DNA from: Pararhodospirillum photometricum DSM 122 | GTDB lineage: Bacteria; Pseudomonadota; Alphaproteobacteria; Rhodospirillales; Rhodospirillaceae | NCBI RefSeq assembly: GCF_000284415.1 | Contig: NC_017059.1 | Coordinates: 2,247,834 to 2,311,833 of the forward strand | DNA: 64,000 nt | Reading direction: 5' to 3' | Shown here: positions 20,913 to 33,191 of the stretch, piece after piece | Layout of the letters: each line of letters opens with the position of its first letter | How positions within the stretch are numbered: the stretch's first letter is position 1 | Program-made: the position numbers and the translations under genes | The notes under the pieces: generated by a model | Databases searched by the model: none | Told to the model about the DNA's origin: nothing | Seen by the model: the letters and a program-made list of their open reading frames with translations, nothing else

Positions 20913-20951
20913 AAAAAGGGTCGCCGTTCCGAAGAACGAGCGACCCTTTTC
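20913..20951 (-). terminator. Terminator of tRNA-Pro copy 2
   Basis: The same GGGTCGC/GCGACCC hairpin and T-tract as copy 1, differing by a few loop bases. Confidence 0.85.
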
Positions 20952-20957
20952 TTATGC

Positions 20958-21034
20958 TGGTCGGAGTGAGAGGATTCGAACCTCCGGCCCCTGCCTCCCG
21001 AAGACAGTGCTCTACCAGGCTGAGCTACACTCCG
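20958..21034 (-). tRNA. tRNA-Pro (CGG), copy 2
   Basis: Identical over all 77 bases to the copy at 20716-20792, offset by 242 bp in the same orientation. Anticodon CGG and encoded CCA. Confidence 0.96.
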
Positions 21035-21051
21035 TGCCGTCGAGGAAGCGG

Positions 21052-21080
21052 TTTATACCGGCCTTCCTCGGGGTTGGCAA
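21052..21080 (-). promoter_or_regulatory. Promoter of tRNA-Pro copy 2
   Basis: TTGCCA (21075-21080) and TATAAA (21052-21057) on the minus strand with a 17-base spacer, matching copy 1. Confidence 0.7.
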
Positions 21081-21090
21081 GCAAAAAAGA

Positions 21091-22122
21091 TCAGTAGGCC
21101 CGATCAATGCAGAAATCGACAATGCCCACCAAGGCGCTCTTCGCCTCGCTGTCCGGGAACACGGACAGCGCTTGGCGAGCCTTTTCGCCATAGGCACGGG
21201 CCCGGGTGATGGTCTCCGACAAGGTGTCGTAGCGGGTCATCATCTCCATGGCGCGGGCAAGGTCGGCCTGGAACTCGGGCATCTCCTGGTCTTCCAGGCA
21301 GCGGCGCAGGAAGGCTCTTTCCTCCTCCGTGCCCCGGGCATAGGCCAGGATGACCGGCAGGGTGATCTTGCCATCCATAAAGTCGTCGCCGACTGTCTTG
21401 CCCAGGTCCTGCTGTTTGGCGGAGTAGTCGAGGTAGTCATCCACCAACTGGAAGGCGATGCCCAGGTTCATGCCGTAGTCGTGCAGCGCCTGTTCCTCGA
21501 CCTCGGGGCGCTCGGCCACGACGGCCCCAACCTGACAAGCCGCCGCGAACAACTGGGCGGTCTTGGCGCGGATCACCGCCATATAGGCGTCCTCGGTGGT
21601 CGAGGTATCGTTGGCGGTGACAAGCTGCAACACCTCGCCCTCGGCCAGCACCGAGGTCGCATGGGACAAGATGGCCAGCACCTTGAGCGAGCCGTCCTCG
21701 ACCATGAGCTGGAAGGAGCGGGCGAAGAGGAAGTCGCCGACCAGAACGCTGGCCTTATTGCCCCACACAGCGTTGGCCGAATCGCGGCCCCGGCGCAACA
21801 TGCTCTCATCGACCACGTCGTCGTGGAGCAAGGTGGCGGTGTGGATGAACTCCACGCAGGCGGCGAGATGGGCGTGGCGCTCGCCCTCAAAGCCGCACAG
21901 GCGCGCCGCAGCGAGGGTGAGAAGGGGTCGCAGGCGCTTTCCGCCGGCGGCAATGATGTAGCCCCCAAGCTGAGGGATCAGCCCGACCGGGCTGTCCATG
22001 CGGGCGACGATGGATTGGTTGACGCGGGTCAGATCGTCTCCGACGACCCTCATCAGGGCGTCGAGGGCGGCATCCATGCCCGCTCCCCGAGCACCCTCTT
22101 GTGCGTTGACGGCGTTGGACAA
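21091..22122 (-). CDS. ispB: Long-chain polyprenyl diphosphate synthase (quinone side chain)
   Basis: About 343 residues with both Asp-rich motifs, LLHDDVVDESMLRRG and QLVDDYLDYS, plus GGKRLRPLL near the N-terminus. It condenses isopentenyl units into the octa- to decaprenyl chain for quinones; chain length cannot be read reliably here. The start is taken as TTG 22122 (AGGGTGGA upstream); ATG 22077 or the longer frame to 22215 are alternatives. It is divergent from the methyltransferase gene. Confidence 0.9.
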   Translation of the reverse strand: MSNAVNAQEGARGAGMDAALDALMRVVGDDLTRVNQSIVARMDSPVGLIPQLGGYIIAAGGKRLRPLLTLAAARLCGFEGERHAHLAACVEFIHTATLLHDDVVDESMLRRGRDSANAVWGNKASVLVGDFLFARSFQLMVEDGSLKVLAILSHATSVLAEGEVLQLVTANDTSTTEDAYMAVIRAKTAQLFAAACQVGAVVAERPEVEEQALHDYGMNLGIAFQLVDDYLDYSAKQQDLGKTVGDDFMDGKITLPVILAYARGTEEERAFLRRCLEDQEMPEFQADLARAMEMMTRYDTLSETITRARAYGEKARQALSVFPDSEAKSALVGIVDFCIDRAY

Positions 22123-22254
22123 GGTCCACCCTGACTTTCTGCTGGAAGGCGCCGGTGCGCCCGTGAAAAAAACGTCGTCGGAGAATAGGAGTCCCCATCC
22201 CGGGCGGTCAAGCAAGCGATCGCCCTTTCCCTGGAAAAAGCGTCCTTGGTGCTC

Positions 22255-23058
22255 ATGTCTGACCCATCGCCCGGTTTTTTGTCACCTTTCGGCCGCCCCG
22301 ACGGCCCGCCCGCGTGGCGTGAGGATGCCTTGTTGGGGGGACGGGTGCGCCTGCTTCAGCCCCTGGCGGGCTACCGCGCCGCCATTGATCCCGTATTGCT
22401 GGCGGCGGCGGCCGATCCGGCGCCCGGCGCCCGGGTGCTTGATGCCGGCACGGGGACCGGGGCGGCGCTTTTGTGCTTGGCGGCGCGCCGGCCCGACCTC
22501 GACGTCACGGGCCTGGAGCTTCAGGCCCTGCCGGCGGCGCTGGCCGCGATGGCCCTGGCGCACACGGGGGGGCGGGGGCGGATTTGGGCCGGCGATCTGG
22601 GACACCCGCCGCCGGAACTGGGGCCGGCCTTTGACATGGTGATCACCAATCCGCCCTACCGCGCGGCAGGCACCGGCACCGAGGCCCCGCACGCCCAGCG
22701 TCGCCGGGCCCACCATGAAACCCCGGACATGCCGCTGGCCCGCTGGATCGCGTGTTGCCTAGCCTTGCTCAAGCCGCGCGGTCGCTTGCTGCTGATCCAG
22801 CGGGCCGACCGGCTCGATGCGATCGTGAGCGCGCTCCAGGGACCGGCCGGGGACCTCACGATTTTTCCGGTGTGGCCGCGCGCCGGCCAACCGGCGCACC
22901 GGGTGATCGTGGCGGCACGCAAGGGCGGGCGAGGCCCCTTGCGCCTGCTGGCCGGCTTGTGCCTGCACGAAAACGACAGCAGCCGCTACACCCCGGACGC
23001 CGAAGCGGTGCTAAGGGATGCGGCGGCCCTTGACCTTGACCCCCGCGGCCGCCGATAA
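22255..23058 (+). CDS. TrmN6-like tRNA (adenine-N6) methyltransferase
   Basis: 267 residues with a Rossmann SAM-binding motif (VLDAGTGTGAALLCLAARRP) and the amino-methyltransferase motif NPPYRA. The layout matches the TrmN6/YfiC group that methylates adenine 37 of valine tRNA. The exact target is inferred; related RNA or protein N-methyltransferases share these motifs. The ATG at 22255 is used. Confidence 0.8.
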   Translation: MSDPSPGFLSPFGRPDGPPAWREDALLGGRVRLLQPLAGYRAAIDPVLLAAAADPAPGARVLDAGTGTGAALLCLAARRPDLDVTGLELQALPAALAAMALAHTGGRGRIWAGDLGHPPPELGPAFDMVITNPPYRAAGTGTEAPHAQRRRAHHETPDMPLARWIACCLALLKPRGRLLLIQRADRLDAIVSALQGPAGDLTIFPVWPRAGQPAHRVIVAARKGGRGPLRLLAGLCLHENDSSRYTPDAEAVLRDAAALDLDPRGRR

Positions 23059-23068
23059 ACTCCCTTTT

Positions 23069-23329
23069 ATGATCAGTCTCGCCAAAATCCTGTTCACGCT
23101 GGCCGCCGTGATCGGCGTCTGGACCGTGTTCCGCCTCGTGCGCCGCTGGGCCTCGGGCCAGCCTCGGGTCACGCCCGCCGAGCGGGGCGCCCAAGCTGCG
23201 CGCGATTCCGTGGAAGGCCGCTGGACCGACCCCGCCCGAACGCCGGAGCTGGATCTGGTGCGGTGTCCGGCGTGTGGCAGCTATGGGCCGCGCGGTCAGG
23301 CCTGCCCGTGTGGCCGCGACCACCCCTGA
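23069..23329 (+). CDS. Small membrane protein with C-terminal zinc-ribbon-like motif
   Basis: 86 residues. One N-terminal membrane helix (about 4-22) is followed by a hydrophilic linker and a short Cys cluster, CPACGSYGPRGQACPCG (C-x2-C-x9-C-x-C), that could bind a metal. No named family is recognised. It follows the methyltransferase by 10 bp and is probably co-transcribed. Confidence 0.7.
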   Translation: MISLAKILFTLAAVIGVWTVFRLVRRWASGQPRVTPAERGAQAARDSVEGRWTDPARTPELDLVRCPACGSYGPRGQACPCGRDHP

Positions 23330-23345
23330 GGGCTGGGACGGGAGG

Positions 23346-23457
23346 AAGGCTGGGGAGGCGGGGGCCTCCCCAGACCCCTCGTTCCCCGGGGATCCTTCGC
23401 GCGAGGCACTCCCCATGAGCGGAGGGGTCTGGGGAGGCCCCGCCTCCCCAGCCTTCC
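23346..23457. repeat. Family S repeat, inverted pair
   Basis: Units at 23346-23380 and 23422-23457 in opposite orientation, identical except for one G in the centre (GGGGG versus GGGG). The pair lies in the 236-base gap before glyQ; the rest of that gap shows nothing recognisable. Confidence 0.88.
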
Positions 23458-23565
23458 CTTTATCGGCCTTGTTTGTGCCCGCTTCCCGTCCTAAGACCCC
23501 AGTCCACGCCGGCGTGAGGGACGTTTTTCCGCCGCTTTCCGAATGTCTGTCATCCAGGGTTTCCC

Positions 23566-24456
23566 ATGGCCGATCTCCCCAGTTTTCAGGCGCTGATCCT
23601 AAGGCTTCAGCAGTATTGGGCGGCGCAAGGCTGCGTGCTGCTCCAGCCCTATGACATGGAGGTGGGGGCCGGGACGTTTCATCCCGCCACCACCTTACGC
23701 GCGCTCGGTCCCGAGCCCTGGAGCGCTGCCTATGTCCAGCCCTCCCGGCGCCCCGCCGATGGCCGCTATGGCGAGAACCCCAATCGCCTCCAGCACTACT
23801 ACCAGTTCCAGGTGATCATGAAGCCCTCGCCGGCCGATCCCCAGGCGCTGTACCTGGACTCGTTGCGGGCGCTTGGCATTGATCCCCTGGCCCACGACAT
23901 CCGCTTTGTCGAGGACGACTGGGAAAGCCCGACCCTGGGCGCCTGGGGCCTGGGCTGGGAAGTGTGGTGCGATGGCATGGAAGTCTCGCAGTTCACTTAC
24001 TTCCAGCAGGTCGGCGGTTTTGATTGCGACCCGGTACCGGTTGAACTGACCTATGGCCTGGAACGCCTCGCCATGTACATCCAAGGCGTCGAGAACGTTT
24101 ACGATCTCGATTTCAATGGCCAGGGCGTAACCTACGGCGACGTGTTCTTGCAGGCCGAACGCGAATACTCGGCCCATAACTTCGAGTTCGCCAACACCGA
24201 GGCCCTGCTGCGCCACTTCAACGACGCCGAGGCCGAGTGCCAAGCCCTATTGGCCCGGGGGCTGCCCCTGCCGGCCTATGACCAGTGCATCAAGGCCAGC
24301 CACCGTTTCAATCTTCTCGATGCCCGGGGGGTCATCAGCGTGACCGAGCGCGCCGCCTATATCGGCCGCGTGCGCGCGCTGGCCAAGGCCTGTTGCGAGG
24401 GCTGGTTGCGCGCGCGCGGCCACCTCGCCCCCGTCGTCGCCGACTCGGAGGCCTGA
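23566..24456 (+). CDS. glyQ: Glycyl-tRNA synthetase alpha subunit
   Basis: 296 residues with class II motifs, including [40 protein letters not shown] and [20 protein letters not shown]. It forms the catalytic subunit of the alpha2beta2 enzyme. It is followed by glyS two bp after its stop. Confidence 0.97.
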   Translation: MADLPSFQALILRLQQYWAAQGCVLLQPYDMEVGAGTFHPATTLRALGPEPWSAAYVQPSRRPADGRYGENPNRLQHYYQFQVIMKPSPADPQALYLDSLRALGIDPLAHDIRFVEDDWESPTLGAWGLGWEVWCDGMEVSQFTYFQQVGGFDCDPVPVELTYGLERLAMYIQGVENVYDLDFNGQGVTYGDVFLQAEREYSAHNFEFANTEALLRHFNDAEAECQALLARGLPLPAYDQCIKASHRFNLLDARGVISVTERAAYIGRVRALAKACCEGWLRARGHLAPVVADSEA

Positions 24457-24458
24457 TC

Positions 24459-26540
24459 ATGGCCGAACTGCTTTTGGAACTCCTGGGCGAGGAACTCCCC
24501 GCCCGTATGCAAGCCCGCGCCGCCGAGGATCTGGGCCGTCTGCTGGCCGCCGGTCTTCAGGAGGCCGGGCTGACCCACGAGGGCATCAAGACCTTCGTCA
24601 CGCCGCGCCGCCTGGGCGCCGTGGTCCGCGGCCTGCCCGTGGCCCAGCCCGATGTGCGCGAGGAAAAGCGCGGGCCGCGCGCCGATGCCCCGGCCAAGGC
24701 CATCGAGGGCTTTTTAGCCTCGGTCGGCCTGAGCCTTGATCAGATCGAGCGCCGCGAGACCCCCAAGGGGACCTTCCTGTTCGCGGTGATCGAGCGGGCC
24801 GGACAGCCGACCGCCGCCGTTCTCCCCGGCCTCATCACCAAGGCCCTGCTCGCCCTGCCCTGGCCCAAGGCCATGCGCTGGGGCCGGGGTCGGCTGGCCT
24901 GGGTGCGTCCCTTGCACTCGCTGATTGGCCTGTTCGACGGACAGGTGCTGGCCGGGGGCCTGGACCTGGGCGATCGCATTTTGCCGTTTGGCGAGACGAC
25001 CCGGGGCCATCGCTTCTTGGCGCCCGAGCCCTTTGCCGTGCGCGACTTCGCCGACTATGCGGCCAAGCTGGCGGCGGCCCACGTGGTGCTGGAAGTCGGC
25101 GAGCGCCGCGCCCTGATCGCCCAGGGGCTGGAAGCGCTGGCCGCCGGCGAGGGGCTGGTGGTGCGCCAGGATCCGGGCTTGCTCGACGAGGTGGCTGGGC
25201 TGGTCGAGGCCCCGACCCCTCTGATGGGCCACATCGACACCGCCTTCATGGACCTACCGCCCGAGGTGCTGGTCACCTCCTTGCGCGAGCACCAGAAGTA
25301 TTTCTGCCTGGAGACCGTGGACGGCCGCTTGTCGCCGCGCTTCGTGGTGGTGGCCAACGGGCCGCGCGCTGAGGGCAGCGCCCGCATTGTCGCCGGCAAC
25401 GAAAGGGTGCTGCGCGCGCGCTTGTCGGATGCCCGCTTCTTCTGGGACCAGGACCGCCACGTGCCCCTGGCCTCGCGGGTCGAGTCCCTGGGGGCGCGCA
25501 TTTTCCACGCCAAGCTGGGCACCGACCGGGAGCGGGTCGAGCGTCTGCGCGCCCTGGCCGGCGCCCTGGCCGCCTTCGTGCCCGGCGCCGATCCGGCCCT
25601 GGTCGATCGCGCCGCCTTGCTGGCCAAGGCCGACCTTGTGACCGGCATGGTCGGCGAGTTCCCCGAGCTTCAGGGCCTGATGGGCGCCTACTACGCCCGC
25701 CACGACGGCGAGCCGGCCGCCGTGGCCGGGGCGATCCGCGATCACTACGCCCCCGTTGGCCCTGGTGACGCCTGCCCCACCGACCCGGTGGCGGTGTGCG
25801 TGGCCCTGGCCGACAAGCTTGACACCCTGGCCGGCTTCTGGCTGATCGACGAGAAGCCCACGGGCTCCAAGGATCCCTTTGCCCTGCGCCGCGCTGCGCT
25901 CGGCGTGCTGCGCCTGATCTTGGAAAACCGCCTGCGCCTGCCCTTGCTGCCGGTGCTGGACCGGGCCGCCGAGGGACACCGGGCGGCGCGCCCGGCCCTC
26001 AGCGCCGACATTGCCGGGGATCTGCTCGACTTCCTGGCCGAGCGGCTCAAGGTGCAGCAGCGCGACAAGGGCGTGCGCCATGACCTGATCGCCGCCGTTC
26101 TCGCCCTGGGCGGCGAGGACGATCTGGTGCGCCTTCTGGCCCGGGTCGAGGCCTTGGCCGGCTTTGTCGGCTCGGCCGAGGGCGCTAACTTGCTGGCCGC
26201 GCAGCGCCGGGCCATGAACATCGTGCGTATCGAGGAAAAGCGCGACGGCGCCCCGGTGGCCGGCGCGGTGGATCCCGCCTTGTTCGCCCAGGACGAGGAA
26301 TGCGCTTTGTTCCAGGCCCTGGACGAGGGCGAGGCCGCCCTGGCCCCCGTACTGGCCGCCGAGGCCTTTACCGACGCCATGGCCGTGTTGGCTGGCTGGC
26401 GTGCGAGTGTCGATGCCTTCTTCGACCGGGTCACCGTCAATGCCGATGACCCCTCCTTGCGTCGCAACCGTCTGCGCCTTCTGGCGCGCATCGGCGCCGC
26501 CATGAACCGGGTGGCGGATTTCTCCAAGATCGAGGGATGA
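24459..26540 (+). CDS. glyS: Glycyl-tRNA synthetase beta subunit
   Basis: 693 residues starting [18 protein letters not shown], the standard GlyS N-terminus. It carries the GlyS-specific [14 protein letters not shown] and an HD-like region, and a C-terminal anticodon-binding part. It recognises tRNA-Gly. The ATG at 24459 is used although the frame is open to 24285. The stop overlaps the possible ppdK start at 26537. Confidence 0.97.
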   Translation: MAELLLELLGEELPARMQARAAEDLGRLLAAGLQEAGLTHEGIKTFVTPRRLGAVVRGLPVAQPDVREEKRGPRADAPAKAIEGFLASVGLSLDQIERRETPKGTFLFAVIERAGQPTAAVLPGLITKALLALPWPKAMRWGRGRLAWVRPLHSLIGLFDGQVLAGGLDLGDRILPFGETTRGHRFLAPEPFAVRDFADYAAKLAAAHVVLEVGERRALIAQGLEALAAGEGLVVRQDPGLLDEVAGLVEAPTPLMGHIDTAFMDLPPEVLVTSLREHQKYFCLETVDGRLSPRFVVVANGPRAEGSARIVAGNERVLRARLSDARFFWDQDRHVPLASRVESLGARIFHAKLGTDRERVERLRALAGALAAFVPGADPALVDRAALLAKADLVTGMVGEFPELQGLMGAYYARHDGEPAAVAGAIRDHYAPVGPGDACPTDPVAVCVALADKLDTLAGFWLIDEKPTGSKDPFALRRAALGVLRLILENRLRLPLLPVLDRAAEGHRAARPALSADIAGDLLDFLAERLKVQQRDKGVRHDLIAAVLALGGEDDLVRLLARVEALAGFVGSAEGANLLAAQRRAMNIVRIEEKRDGAPVAGAVDPALFAQDEECALFQALDEGEAALAPVLAAEAFTDAMAVLAGWRASVDAFFDRVTVNADDPSLRRNRLRLLARIGAAMNRVADFSKIEG

Positions 26541-26542
26541 CC

Positions 26543-29209
<2,667 letters not shown>

Positions 29210-29213
<4 letters not shown>

Positions 29214-30173
29214 GCGAGCCACGGGAAGGGGGAGGAGAGGGCAACCTCTCCGGCCCCGCCCGGCTCGCCTTGGTGCGGGCCGGCGGCAAGCGGGCCCTGG
29301 CGCAAGCGCTGGTGCAGTTGGAAACCCGGCCGGAAGCGGCGGCCACCCTCGATCTCCTGGCCGCCGCCGCCGAGGCCCCCCCAGGCCCATGTCATCGGCA
29401 TCACCGGGCCGCCCGGGGTGGGCAAATCCTCCCTGGTCAATGCCCTGATTGCCGGCTGGCGGGCCCAGGGGCGCACGGTGGGCGTGCTGGCCGTCGATCC
29501 CAGCTCGCGGCGCAGCGGTGGCGCCTTGCTCGGCGACCGGGCCCGCATGGTGCTCGATCCCGAGGACACCGGGGTGTTCGTGCGTTCCATGGCGGCGCGC
29601 GACCATCTGGGCGGGCTGGCCGCGCTGACCGTGGCCGGCATGGTCTTGCTGCGCGCCTTGTTCGATGTCGTGCTGATCGAGACCGTTGGCGTCGGCCAGT
29701 CCGAGACCGAGGTGGTGCGGGTGGCTGACACCGTGGTGTTCTGCGTTCAGCCCGGCTCGGGCGATAGCTTGCAGTACATGAAGGCCGGGATCGCCGAAAT
29801 CCCCCATGTGGTGGTGGTCACCAAGGCCGACATGACGCGTGAGGCCCAGCGCGCCCAGGCCGACGTCGAGGGGGCCCTGGCGTTGGGCGGTAGTGAGGAC
29901 GAGGAGTGGCATCCCCGCGTGCTGCGCGTCTCGGCCCGCAATCAGGAGGGTCTGGCGCCCTTGCGGGAGGCGCTGGAAGCTCATGCGGCGCATCTGGCCC
30001 AAGATGGCCGGTTGGCGCGGCAGCGTCAGCAGCAGGCCGAGGCGTGGTTGGTGGACGCTCTGCGCGAGCGTTTTGGCCGGGAGGGCGTGCGCCGGGCTGG
30101 GGGGGCTCTGGCCTTGGCCCCGGGGGAGACGCCGTTTGCTCGTCTTGCCGCCCTAGCGCGCGATTGGACGTAA
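29210..30173 (+). CDS. meaB: MeaB/ArgK-type G3E GTPase (broken by one extra base)
   Basis: About 320 residues across a frameshift. The N-terminal helix region starts at GTG 29210, overlapping the ppdK stop. Walker A ([16 protein letters not shown]), [28 protein letters not shown] and the TKAD base motif are all MeaB-like. MeaB protects methylmalonyl-CoA mutase; no mutase gene is in the window. The run of seven C at 29376-29382 should be six for one continuous frame. As it stands only the part from 29418 has a start in frame, and it lacks the first Walker A residues. Confidence 0.88.
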
Positions 30174-30188
30174 CGGGGGGGCACAGGG

Positions 30189-30220
30189 AAGGCTGGGGAG
30201 GCGGGCCTCCCAGATCCCTC
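30189..30220. repeat. Family S repeat, degenerate copy
   Basis: A unit with one C fewer in the right arm and AGATCCCTC in place of AGACCCCTC. It separates meaB from the LptF-like gene. Confidence 0.75.
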
Positions 30221-30272
30221 TTTCCTTGGGACACGACCTGGCCGTCTCTTTGGCATTTCGAGGACCGTCATT

Positions 30273-31418
30273 GTGAGCACCCTGGACCGCTATATCCTGC
30301 GTTCGCTGGTCTCCGGGCTGGCCGTTGGCTCGGTTGGCCTCGTCGCGCTGATCTGGCTGATCAACTCGCTCAAGTTCCTCGACTGGTTTGTCAACAAGGG
30401 CCTCTCGCTTGGGACCTTTCTTCAGGTCACCTTACTGTTGATGCCGGGTTTTCTCACGGTATTCCTGCCGCTGGGCTTGTTCGGCATTGCCTTGTTTGTG
30501 TACAGCAAGCTTTCCGACGACCGCGAACTCATTGTCATGCGGGCGGCGGGCATGAGCCCCTGGCGCTTGGCCCGGCCTGCCTTGCTGTTGTGCGCGGTGA
30601 TGACCGTGTTCGGCTATGTCCTGACCTTTGCCGTGGTGCCGGAGCTGGAACGGCGCTTCGATGACATCAAGGTCCAGGTCCGCGACGACATTTCCGGTCT
30701 GGTCCTGCGCGAGGGCCAGTTCAACCAGATCGACAAGACCCTGGTGGTGTACGTCGGCCGCCGCTCGCCCGATGGCACCTTGCACGACATCATGATCCAC
30801 GACGCCGGCAGCCGGGATCGCGAATCGACCGTGATCGCCGAAACCGGCGCCTTGGTGCGAACCGGGGGCGACGCCAAGCTCGTGATGGTCAACGGCAACC
30901 GCCAGGAGCGCGAAGCCGGGGATTTTCGCGTGACCTTCCTGTATTTCGATTCCTACGTCCTCAACCTTTCCGATGAACGTGTCGCCGAAAAGTTCCGCTA
31001 CCGAGACGAGCGTCAGCGCACGACCGTCGATCTCATGAGCCTTCAGGTGGGCGACCGCATGGACCCCGACTTTCCTTACGTTTACGAAAACCGCCACATC
31101 ATGCGCCTGCGCATGGAACTGCACCTGCGCGTCTTGCGCCCCCTGGCCCATGTGGGCTTTTTGCTGCTGGGTCTGGGCGCGGTGCTGTCGGGGGAATTTA
31201 ACCGCCGCGGCAACTCAACCCCGGCGGTTTTGGCCGTGACCCTGGTCGTTTTGTTCCAAGCCGGCAGCTTGGCCGCCGCCAGCATGGCCAAGAAGAGCTA
31301 CGAAGCCCTCTACGCCCTAGATGCCCTGGCCGTGGCCCCCATCGTGCTTGGCCTGTTCTGGCTGGCGGGCGGCTTTGGCTGGCTCAAGGATCGCTGGAGA
31401 GGGAGGGCCGGCGCGTGA
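30273..31418 (+). CDS. lptF: LptF/LptG-family permease (LptF-like)
   Basis: 381 residues: three N-terminal helices, a large periplasmic jelly-roll-like domain (about 130-270) and three C-terminal helices, the YjgP/YjgQ layout. LptF and LptG form the membrane part of the LPS extraction machine. The N-terminus with LDRYILRSLVSGLAVGSVGL suggests LptF. No second (LptG) gene is adjacent; an MsbA-like exporter overlaps its stop by 4 bp instead. Confidence 0.85.
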   Translation: MSTLDRYILRSLVSGLAVGSVGLVALIWLINSLKFLDWFVNKGLSLGTFLQVTLLLMPGFLTVFLPLGLFGIALFVYSKLSDDRELIVMRAAGMSPWRLARPALLLCAVMTVFGYVLTFAVVPELERRFDDIKVQVRDDISGLVLREGQFNQIDKTLVVYVGRRSPDGTLHDIMIHDAGSRDRESTVIAETGALVRTGGDAKLVMVNGNRQEREAGDFRVTFLYFDSYVLNLSDERVAEKFRYRDERQRTTVDLMSLQVGDRMDPDFPYVYENRHIMRLRMELHLRVLRPLAHVGFLLLGLGAVLSGEFNRRGNSTPAVLAVTLVVLFQAGSLAAASMAKKSYEALYALDALAVAPIVLGLFWLAGGFGWLKDRWRGRAGA

Positions 31419-33154
31419 CGGGCTGGGGACTGTTGCTGCGTCTGGCCCGCGAGCACCTGCCCTCACAGGCTCTGTGGATGGCCTTGGGGGTGGCGTGCAT
31501 GTTGGGCGTGGCCGGGGCCACCGCCGCCATTGCGTGGCTGATGGAGCCGGCCTTCAATCAGGTGTTCGTGGGCGGCAATCGCGATACCTTGGTGTGGCTG
31601 GGCCTCGCCTTTCCCGTGGTGTTCGTGACCAAGGGCCTTGCCAATTACGGCCAGCGCACCTTCATGAACCGGGTCGGCCTAGAGATCGTCGCGCGCTATC
31701 GCCGCGCCCTTTACGACCACTTGCTCGGCATGGACATCGCCTTCCTCGGGACGCAGCGCACCGCCGATCTGGTGACCCGCTTCACCGTCGATCTGACCAT
31801 GCTCAAGAACACCATCACCTCGGCCACCATGGCCCTGGGCCGTGACATCGCCACCTTGCTCGGGCTGGTCGGCACCTTGGTGGCCCTGGATCCTACCTTG
31901 GCCGCCCTGGCGCTGGCGTTGTTCCCGGTGGCCGGGGTGCCGATTTTCCTGATGGGGCGGGCGGCGCGCAACGCGGTGCGCGGCATGCAGTCGGAGTCGG
32001 GCCGGCTCGATGGCGTGGTGATCCAGGCCCTGGGTGGCTTGCGGGTCGTGCGCCTGTTCGGGGGACAGGCGTTTGAGGAAGCCCGGGTCGGTGCCACCTT
32101 GGATCTGATCCACCGCCACATGATGCGCACCGAACGCCTCGCCGCCTCCTTGTCCATGGGCCTGGAAATCCTCTCGGGCGTGGTGTTCGCCGGGGTGGTG
32201 GTGTACGGCGGACTGCGGGTGTCCGAGGGCAGCTTGTTGCCCGGCACCTTCTTTGCGTTCGTCACCTCGGTGTTCCTGCTCTACCAGCCGATGAAGCGGC
32301 TGGGCAAGATCAACGTGGTGACCCAGGAGGGCATCTCGGCTCTGGAGCGCACCTACGCCATCCTCGACGCCCGCCCCACCTTGCAAGATCCCCCCAACGC
32401 CCCGGACCTGCGCGTAACCGGGGGCGAGATCGTCTTTGACCGGGTTCGCCTGACCTATCCCGGCGAGGACCACCCGGCCCTTGAGGACCTGAGCGTGCGC
32501 CTCGCCCCTGGTCAGACGGCAGCCCTGGTCGGCCCGTCGGGGGCTGGCAAATCCTCGGCCCTGGCCCTGCTGGCCCGCTTTCGCGATCCCGACCAGGGGC
32601 AGATCCGCCTCGACGGGCAGGACATCAAAACCGTGTCGCTGCGCTCCTTGTGGGCGTCGCTGGCCGTGGTGACCCAGGACGTGGTGTTGTTCGACGACAC
32701 GGTGCTGGCCAACATCGCCTATGGCCGTCCCGGCGCCCCGCGCGAGGCCGTGATTGAGGCCGCCGAGGCGGCGGGCGCCCATACGTTCATCAGCGCCCTG
32801 CCCCAGGGCTACGACACCGTGATCGGGGAAGAGGGCGCCACCTTGTCGGGCGGCCAGCGCCAACGTCTGATGCTGGCCCGCGCCTTCCTCAAGGACGCCC
32901 CGATCCTGATCCTGGACGAAGCCACCAGCGCCCTCGACCCCGAGAGCGAACGCGGCGTGCGTCAGGCCTTCGACCGGGTGCGCACCGGCCGCACCTGTCT
33001 GGTGATCGCCCACCGTTTGGCCACCGTGCGCAACGCCGATGTCATCCACGTGCTGGATCAGGGCCGGATCATCGCCTCGGGGCGGCACGACACCTTGCTC
33101 ACGTCGTGCCCGCTTTATGCCCGGCTGTGCGCCTCCGGTACCTTGGAGGCCTGA
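31415..33154 (+). CDS. msbA: MsbA-like lipid/multidrug ABC exporter
   Basis: 579 residues. Six membrane helices (about 1-310) are followed by an ATPase with Walker A GPSGAGKSS, signature LSGGQRQR and Walker B ILILDEATSALDPESE. This is a half-transporter that works as a dimer, flipping lipid A or other lipids at the inner membrane. The GTG start at 31415 overlaps the LptF-like stop, so both probably serve one envelope pathway. The lipid A substrate is inferred from that context. Confidence 0.85.
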   Translation: MTGWGLLLRLAREHLPSQALWMALGVACMLGVAGATAAIAWLMEPAFNQVFVGGNRDTLVWLGLAFPVVFVTKGLANYGQRTFMNRVGLEIVARYRRALYDHLLGMDIAFLGTQRTADLVTRFTVDLTMLKNTITSATMALGRDIATLLGLVGTLVALDPTLAALALALFPVAGVPIFLMGRAARNAVRGMQSESGRLDGVVIQALGGLRVVRLFGGQAFEEARVGATLDLIHRHMMRTERLAASLSMGLEILSGVVFAGVVVYGGLRVSEGSLLPGTFFAFVTSVFLLYQPMKRLGKINVVTQEGISALERTYAILDARPTLQDPPNAPDLRVTGGEIVFDRVRLTYPGEDHPALEDLSVRLAPGQTAALVGPSGAGKSSALALLARFRDPDQGQIRLDGQDIKTVSLRSLWASLAVVTQDVVLFDDTVLANIAYGRPGAPREAVIEAAEAAGAHTFISALPQGYDTVIGEEGATLSGGQRQRLMLARAFLKDAPILILDEATSALDPESERGVRQAFDRVRTGRTCLVIAHRLATVRNADVIHVLDQGRIIASGRHDTLLTSCPLYARLCASGTLEA

Positions 33155-33186
33155 AGGATCTGGGGAGGTCCCTCCCTCCCCAGACC
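33154..33186. repeat. Family S repeat, divergent copy
   Basis: GGATCTGGGGAGG...CCTCCCTCCCCAGACC, a diverged unit between the convergent MsbA-like and EamA genes. The AAGGCT arm is missing. Confidence 0.6.
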
Positions 33187-33191
33187 AGCGT

